DNA from: Mailhella sp.
GTDB taxonomy: Bacteria > Desulfobacterota > Desulfovibrionia > Desulfovibrionales > Desulfovibrionaceae
Reading direction: 5' to 3'
Length of the DNA: 19,623 bases
Assembly: GCA_020024815.1 (NCBI GenBank)
Contig: JAHHTE010000020.1
Location: 1 to 19,623 of the forward strand
Numbering within the stretch: position 1 is the first letter of the stretch; each line of letters begins with the position of its first letter. Below are positions 14,659 to 19,623 of this stretch, piece after piece. The notes beneath the pieces are model-generated. The model ran no database searches. It was not told where the DNA came from and was given only the letters and a program-made list of their open reading frames with translations. The translations under genes and the position numbers were made by a program.

Positions 14659-15409
14659 AATCTTTTTGTACCATTTCTTTAAATTCATTTATTTTCTTTT
14701 CAGAAGGTAATGAGTTTAAAATAATTGTTAATACATCACTTTTTATTACAAGTTTTTTACTAATGGTAAAATTTAAAGAATAAAACCAACCAGTAAGTAA
14801 TATTTTAAAATCATTAGCATATTTTAAATCAGTATATTTAATTGGTTGTTTATGTATTGCTTGTTCTAAAATAAGAGGTGTAAAACTATTAGGTTCATCT
14901 TTTACATGAAGTAAAACACTATCTTTTTCAGGCAATGTATTTGAAAAGTTATGTGCCATTATTTTTAAAATATCAATTTTATCTGCATCACGAATAATAT
15001 TACTTTGTAATATATATTCTTTTTTTAAATTTTTTGGAAAAAAAGCAACATTATGCAAAACAATCGCACATAAAACTTGCTGTTGAATTTCTTTAGGTTC
15101 TTGTAAAAAGAGCTTATTTTTTTTCAATAATTTTACAGCAATATGAGCATGATTTTCACTTAATCTATCAACAAAAGTTTTATATTTACTATATTGATAA
15201 AATCGTCCTAAATCATGGTATAATGCTGTTAGTTTTGCAATATACATTTCTTTTTCTGATACCATTAAATTTTCTGCAATTTGTATTGCATTTTCAACAA
15301 CATGATATGTATGTTCTTTTTTTAAATTTAAACAAGGTTCTTGATATGTTTTAATATATTCATTAGCATAATTTTTAAAGTACTCTAAATGTGTTTGAAA
15401 GTTATTCAT
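14642..15409 (-). CDS. HD-domain protein, predicted metal-dependent phosphohydrolase
   Basis: A 255-aa protein with an HD-superfamily motif set: KEHTYHV with His36, the metal pair in ALYHDLGRF (His65-Asp66), His87/His89 (ENHAHIA), LHN (His119) and the distal Asp in IIRDADKIDIL (Asp141). HD enzymes hydrolyse phosphomonoesters or phosphodiesters, often of nucleotides. The substrate here is unknown. No signal peptide or membrane span is visible, so it is probably cytoplasmic. Residues 150-255 match no fold I recognise. The ATG is preceded by only a weak AGAG site and overlaps the stop codon of the upstream 60-aa membrane protein gene by 8 nt, so translation is probably coupled. The 3' end overlaps the convergent permease gene. 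Confidence 0.85.
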   Translation of the reverse strand: MNNFQTHLEYFKNYANEYIKTYQEPCLNLKKEHTYHVVENAIQIAENLMVSEKEMYIAKLTALYHDLGRFYQYSKYKTFVDRLSENHAHIAVKLLKKNKLFLQEPKEIQQQVLCAIVLHNVAFFPKNLKKEYILQSNIIRDADKIDILKIMAHNFSNTLPEKDSVLLHVKDEPNSFTPLILEQAIHKQPIKYTDLKYANDFKILLTGWFYSLNFTISKKLVIKSDVLTIILNSLPSEKKINEFKEMVQKDFIAYS

Positions 15410-15584
15410 TGTTTGTCTCTTTTTTTACTTTTTTTTCATTTTCTATATCTTTCATAAGGCTTTTTCTAAAAATTCCTTTTGGACCATATAAAAATCTTAA
15501 AAAGAAAATAAAAAGAAAACAAATTCCAAACATTAAAAGCATATTCATAAACTTTGTTGAAAATAATTCAATTAAATTATTCAT
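15402..15584 (-). CDS. Small single-span membrane protein, 60 aa
   Basis: I do not recognise a family. There is a short N-terminal stretch, one hydrophobic helix at about 13-33 (MNMLLMFGICFLFIFFLRFL), then YGPKGIFR and a highly charged K/E tail. The small size and strong span suggest a membrane adaptor or partner. Evidence that it is real: a good promoter lies directly upstream (15616-15643), a GGTG site precedes the ATG, and its stop codon overlaps the start of the HD gene (ATGAATAA), a typical coupled arrangement. It may localise or regulate the HD protein, but that is inference. Confidence 0.6.
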   Translation of the reverse strand: MNNLIELFSTKFMNMLLMFGICFLFIFFLRFLYGPKGIFRKSLMKDIENEKKVKKETNNE

Positions 15585-15615
15585 AATACACCGAAATTAT
15601 AAATCTTTTATTTTT

Positions 15616-15643
15616 TATTTATAACAAATTCTTGTAATGTCAA
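15616..15643 (-). promoter_or_regulatory. Promoter for the small membrane protein and HD genes
   Basis: On the minus strand TTGACA (15638-15643) and TAAATA (15616-15621) are separated by 16 nt. The predicted start is about 25 nt before the 60-aa gene. No equally good plus-strand promoter for dnaE was found in the same gap. Confidence 0.6.
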
Positions 15644-15690
15644 GGTTTAATATATCTTGAAATTAGTGCAAAAACAAGCTACTTATTTTA

Positions 15691-15696
15691 GAGGAG
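15691..15696 (+). promoter_or_regulatory. Ribosome binding site fixing the dnaE start
   Basis: GAGGAG, 5 nt before the ATG at 15702. An in-frame TTG at 15657 would add 15 residues ahead of the PHP domain and has no site. Confidence 0.85.
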
Positions 15697-15701
15697 ATTT
15701 T

Positions 15702-18700
15702 ATGTCAAATTTTGTCCATTTACATTGTCATACAGAATATAGTTTGCTTGATGGAGCTATCCGCATTGATGATTTAACAAAAAAAGCAAGTGGTTTTGGT
15801 ATGCCTGCTGCTGCAATTACTGATCATGGTAATATGCATGGTGCTGCATATTTTTATATGTCTTGTAAAGCACAAAATATTGATCCCATTTTAGGTTGTG
15901 AAGTATATGTAACTCGCGACCATAAAGATACAACAAGTGAATTAGCGAAAGTTCGTCATCACCTTATTTTATTAGCAAAAAATAAAATTGGTTATCAAAA
16001 TTTATTAGCTCTTGTAAGCAAAAGTTTTTTAGATGGATATTATTATAAACCAAGAGTTGATAAAAACATATTAAAACAATATAATGAAGGTATTATAGCG
16101 TTATCTGCTTGTTTAGCTGGTGAAATACCAAGAACTTTATTAGGGCATAATAAATATATTAATGGTGGTGGAACATTTAAAGATGCTTTAGGTATTGCTA
16201 AAGAATATGCAGAAATTTATCCTGATAGATTTTATCTTGAAGTACAATCAAATACATTACCAGAACAGCATTTATTAAATCAAAAATTATATGAATTAGC
16301 TGATGAAACAAAATTGCCTCTTGTTGCAACCAATGACTGCCATTATTTAAATCAAGAAGATGTAGAAGCTCATGATATATTATTATGTGTACAACAACAA
16401 AGAACAGAACATGATGAAAATAGATGGAAATTTGATGCAACTGATTTATATTACAAATCTCCTGAAGAAATGATTTCTGCTTTTAAAGATTATCCTGAAG
16501 CTATTGAAAATACTTTAAAAATTGCAGATGAATGTCGTGGGCTTGAAATTCAATTAAAAACACCACCATATCATTTCCCTATTTATGAATTACCAGAGGG
16601 AATGACCTTAGAAACAGAATTTAGAAAATTAGCACGTGAAGGTTTACAAAAACGTCTTGAAAAACACCCTCACCGTGAAACATTAGATATAAAACAATAT
16701 GAAGAACGCCTTGAAATGGAACTTAATGTTATTTGTGGTATGGGATTTCCGGGTTATTTTCTTATTGTGCAAGATTTTATTAACTGGGCAAAAAATAAAG
16801 GTATTCCAGTAGGGCCTGGACGTGGATCTGCTGCTGGTTCTTTGGTTGCATGGTCTTTAAGAATTACTAACCTTGATCCACTTCCTTATAATTTATTTTT
16901 TGAACGTTTTTTAAATGTTGAACGTGTTTCTATGCCTGATATTGACGTTGATTTTTGTGAAGATAGACGTCTTGAAGTTGTTGAATATGTTTCTGAAAAA
17001 TATGGAAAAGATAAAGTAGCTCAAATTGCCACTTTTGGTAAAATGAAAGCAAAAGCTGTTATTCGTGATGTAGGGCGTGCTATTGGATTATCTTTTCAAG
17101 AAACAAGTAGAATTTGTAAAATTTTAGGTGATGATTTAGGTATTACACTTGAAAAAGCATTAAAAAATAATAATGAATTTATTACTGAATATAATAGTAA
17201 TGCCTCATCTAAAAGGCTTATAGATATTTGTTTGCGTCTTGAAGGTCTCTCTCGTCACGCATCAACCCATGCTGCTGGAGTTGTTGTTTCTGATTTACCT
17301 ATGCATCATTATTTACCTTTATTTAAAGGAAAAAAAGACGAACTTGTAACACAATTTGATATGAAAATTGTTGAAAAAGTTGGTCTTGTAAAATTTGACT
17401 TTTTAGGTTTACGTACAATAACTTTAGTAAATAGAGCAATTCAAAATATTATTCATCAAGGTAAAACTCCACCTGATTTAGATACATTACCTTTTGATGA
17501 CCCACAAGTATATGATTTATATGCAAAAGGGGATACTGATGGCGTTTTCCAAGTAGAAAGTTCTGGTATGCGTAAATATTTGCGTATGTTACGACCAACT
17601 TGTTTTGAAGATTTAATCGCTATGTTAGCTCTTTATCGTCCAGGACCTTTAAACTCTGGTATGGTTGACGAATTTTGTAAACGAAAACATGGTGAAGTTG
17701 AAGTTACTTATCCTTTAGAAGAGCTAGAACCTTGCTTAAAAGATACATACGGAGTTATTGTTTATCAAGAACAAGTAATGCAAATTGCACAAATTGTTGC
17801 TCAATATACTCTTGGTGGTGCTGATTTATTACGTCGTGCTATGGGTAAAAAGAAACCTGAAGAAATGGCTCAACAACGGGGAATTTTCCTTGATGGATCA
17901 GGAAAAAGAGGAGTACCTGAAGAAAAAGCAAATGAAATTTTTGACCTTATGGAAAAATTTGCTGAATATGGATTTAACAAAGCCCACAGTGCTGCTTATG
18001 CTGTAATATCTTATCATACTGCATTTTTAAAAAAATATTATCCTGTTGAATTTATGAGTGCATTACTTACTTCTGAAATTGGAAACCAAGATAAAATCTT
18101 AAAATATGTTGCTGTATGTAATGATATGGATATTAAGGTTAAAGCTCCTGATATTCAAAAAAGTAGACGTGAATTTACTCCTGATAATGATGCCATTATT
18201 TATGGTTTAGGTGGGGTTAAAACTGTTGGTGATGAAGCTATTAAAGAAATTATTAATAATAGAGAAGAAAAAGGACCTTATAAATCATTTTTTGATTTCT
18301 GTTATAGAATAAATTTACGTAAAGTTACAAAAAGAGTATTAGAAAATCTTATTAAAGCAGGTGCATTAGATTGTTTTGGAGTATCAAGAGCAGGTTTACT
18401 TGCTATAATGGATACTGTTGTTGCAAGAGTTGCTAAAAAACAAAAAGAAAAAGAATCTAAACAAGTTTCTTTACTTGCTTTTGCTCCAGCACAAGAAGAT
18501 TTTTCTCAAGGTGGTATAGGTTTTGATTGTCCTGAAAGTGGCTTGCCTGAATGGTCTGACGAAGATAAAATTAATTTTGAAAAAGAAGCCTTAGGCTTTT
18601 ATCTTACAAGCCACCCATTACAAGCATATAGACCTGAAATTGAAAGACTTGGTGCTATTACCATAGAAGAAATACGAAATTTAGCAAATAAAACATTAGT

Positions 18701-19232
18701 AAAAGTAGCAGTACTTGTTACAGGCATTAAGGAATTTATTACTAAATCAGGTAAAAAAATGGCTTTTATGCAAATAGAAGATTTAACAGGTCATGCAGAA
18801 TTAATTGTTTTTCCAAAACGATATGAAGAAATAAGACAATATTTTACAGAGGAATCAAATAATTTATTTTATCTTCAAGCAACTGTTGATAATAGCCAAG
18901 CAGAAGAAAGTAATTTTGATGAAGCAAAAGAAGATGAAGAAGAAGCAATGATAGAAGTAAAACTTTTAGCTGAAAATATGATTCCACTTCTTCAAGCTTG
19001 TGAAGATTGTACTAGTGAAATAATTATTGATTTTGGTTCTAAAAAAATAAATAATATAGCATATTTGAAAAAAATATTACGTAATCATGCAGGAAAAGCT
19101 CCTTTTTCTTTAAGATTATCATTAAATAATGAAATAAGTTGTATGATGAAACTTGGTGAAGAATGGAAAGTAAAAGGTTCACCAGAATTATATCGTGAAA
19201 TGCGTAATATCTATGAAAGTGAAATGAATTAA
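15702..19232 (+). CDS. dnaE: DNA polymerase III alpha subunit
   Basis: Replicative polymerase of the DnaE1 type, 1176 aa (E. coli 1160). In order: N-terminal PHP domain (about 5-270), palm with catalytic aspartates in MPDIDVDF (Asp415, Asp417) and VKFDFLGL (Asp566), the GPGRGSAAGS loop (372-381), fingers with YRPGPLNSGM (645-654) and YGFNKAHSAAYAV (756-768), a helix-hairpin-helix region (about 834-895, IYGLGGVKTVGDEAI), and an OB fold (about 999-1075, LVKVAVLVTGIKEFITKSGK). The C-terminal acidic segment (about 1075-1085) leads into a short terminal domain. PHP metal-ligand candidates His8, His10, Asp41-His42, Glu67, His87, Cys137, Asp212 and His214 are all present, unlike E. coli. No large insertion or frameshift is visible. 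QueD follows after 12 bp. Confidence 0.98.
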   Translation: MSNFVHLHCHTEYSLLDGAIRIDDLTKKASGFGMPAAAITDHGNMHGAAYFYMSCKAQNIDPILGCEVYVTRDHKDTTSELAKVRHHLILLAKNKIGYQNLLALVSKSFLDGYYYKPRVDKNILKQYNEGIIALSACLAGEIPRTLLGHNKYINGGGTFKDALGIAKEYAEIYPDRFYLEVQSNTLPEQHLLNQKLYELADETKLPLVATNDCHYLNQEDVEAHDILLCVQQQRTEHDENRWKFDATDLYYKSPEEMISAFKDYPEAIENTLKIADECRGLEIQLKTPPYHFPIYELPEGMTLETEFRKLAREGLQKRLEKHPHRETLDIKQYEERLEMELNVICGMGFPGYFLIVQDFINWAKNKGIPVGPGRGSAAGSLVAWSLRITNLDPLPYNLFFERFLNVERVSMPDIDVDFCEDRRLEVVEYVSEKYGKDKVAQIATFGKMKAKAVIRDVGRAIGLSFQETSRICKILGDDLGITLEKALKNNNEFITEYNSNASSKRLIDICLRLEGLSRHASTHAAGVVVSDLPMHHYLPLFKGKKDELVTQFDMKIVEKVGLVKFDFLGLRTITLVNRAIQNIIHQGKTPPDLDTLPFDDPQVYDLYAKGDTDGVFQVESSGMRKYLRMLRPTCFEDLIAMLALYRPGPLNSGMVDEFCKRKHGEVEVTYPLEELEPCLKDTYGVIVYQEQVMQIAQIVAQYTLGGADLLRRAMGKKKPEEMAQQRGIFLDGSGKRGVPEEKANEIFDLMEKFAEYGFNKAHSAAYAVISYHTAFLKKYYPVEFMSALLTSEIGNQDKILKYVAVCNDMDIKVKAPDIQKSRREFTPDNDAIIYGLGGVKTVGDEAIKEIINNREEKGPYKSFFDFCYRINLRKVTKRVLENLIKAGALDCFGVSRAGLLAIMDTVVARVAKKQKEKESKQVSLLAFAPAQEDFSQGGIGFDCPESGLPEWSDEDKINFEKEALGFYLTSHPLQAYRPEIERLGAITIEEIRNLANKTLVKVAVLVTGIKEFITKSGKKMAFMQIEDLTGHAELIVFPKRYEEIRQYFTEESNNLFYLQATVDNSQAEESNFDEAKEDEEEAMIEVKLLAENMIPLLQACEDCTSEIIIDFGSKKINNIAYLKKILRNHAGKAPFSLRLSLNNEISCMMKLGEEWKVKGSPELYREMRNIYESEMN

Positions 19233-19244
19233 GGAGAGAAATAT

Positions 19245-19623
19245 ATGGCTCGTTCTTTTTGGCAATTAACAGTAAGAGAAGGTTTTTCTTCTGCACATGC
19301 TTTAAGAAATTATCAAGGCAAATGCGAAAATATGCATGGACATAATTATCTTGCAGAATTAGTTGTAGAAGGGGATACATTAACAAAAGACACAGAGCTT
19401 GTTGCTGATTTTACTGTATTAAAGAAAATTTTACGTGAAGAATTAGCAAAACTTGATCACTGTTTTTTAAATGAAACGCCACCTTTTGATACTATTAATC
19501 CTTCTGCTGAAAATTTAGCACGTTATATTTGGAAATGTGTAGAACCAAGATTAAAAGAATATCCTGTAAAACTTTATAGTGTTAGTGTTAGCGAAAAACC
19601 ACAACAAACAGCTACATATAGAG
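19245..19623 (+). CDS. queD: 6-carboxy-5,6,7,8-tetrahydropterin synthase, 3' end cut by the window
   Basis: The first 126 residues are present; the gene continues past the window. QueD converts dihydroneopterin triphosphate to 6-carboxytetrahydropterin in the queuosine/7-deazaguanine pathway. Seen: zinc ligands His18 (FSSAHAL) and His31/His33 (MHGHNY), catalytic Cys27 (GKCENMHGHN), DFTVLKK (55-61), LDHCFLNE (70-77, with Asp71-His72), PSAENLARYIW (86-96) and VSEKPQQTATYR (115-126, Glu117). The Cys and His positions match E. coli QueD numbering. The older name is 6-pyruvoyl tetrahydropterin synthase family. The ATG has AAGGAG 8 nt upstream, and that site overlaps the dnaE stop codon, so the two genes are closely linked. 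Confidence 0.93.
   Translation, partial: MARSFWQLTVREGFSSAHALRNYQGKCENMHGHNYLAELVVEGDTLTKDTELVADFTVLKKILREELAKLDHCFLNETPPFDTINPSAENLARYIWKCVEPRLKEYPVKLYSVSVSEKPQQTATYR

Noticed and set aside
15391..15624. Plus-strand frame opposite the 60-aa membrane protein
   Set aside because: The minus-strand frame has the promoter and coupled stop/start; the plus-strand frame has low-complexity F/S/I composition and no site.

Overview
The window reads as ordinary chromosome of an AT-rich bacterium (about 30% GC by eye). The N-extended Rho, the pth/rho neighbourhood, the sigma-54 activator and the style of the intergenic hairpins suggest the Desulfovibrio group. A low-GC member such as Lawsonia or a gut relative would fit. 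This placement is inference from gene content and composition; no marker gene settles it. Almost all the sequence is coding, and no stretch over 300 bases lacks a gene or RNA.

Layout. Bases 1-139 hold two hairpins downstream of pgl. From 8771 down to 140 six genes lie on the minus strand: a sigma-54 activator without a receiver domain, a secreted TPR protein of 1074 aa, pth, rho, a single-span membrane protein of unknown function, and pgl (6-phosphogluconolactonase). The first three are nearly contiguous. A 113-bp gap separates pth from rho. Back-to-back promoters with TTGACA -35 boxes (about 8806-8924) drive this block leftwards and a glnQ-like ABC ATPase plus ettA rightwards.

A cluster of three hairpins (11407-11523), including a perfect 30-bp inverted repeat, separates ettA from tRNA-Thr(GGT) and tRNA-Phe(GAA), both on the minus strand. 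Upstream of the tRNAs, also on the minus strand, are an asparaginase-family gene and a ymdB-type metallophosphodiesterase gene, which overlap. A DMT/EamA transporter on the plus strand then converges, with a 17-nt overlap, on a minus-strand pair (60-aa membrane protein and HD-domain protein). The right end is dnaE (DNA polymerase III alpha) followed by queD, which is cut by the window edge.

The genes serve general functions: transcription termination (rho), translation (pth, ettA, tRNAs), replication (dnaE), queuosine synthesis (queD), sugar-phosphate metabolism (pgl) and amino-acid uptake or use (glnQ, asparaginase). I see no CRISPR array, prophage, insertion sequence or recognisable defence system, and no convincing new multi-gene system. 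The most notable points are the GAFTHA substitution in the sigma-54 activator, the long perfect palindrome, the divergent promoter region, the uncharacterised proteins (TPR, membrane, HD pair) and the apparently intact PHP metal site in DnaE. Several genes have an in-frame TTG or GTG upstream of the likely start. I chose the ATG with a proper ribosome binding site in each case.
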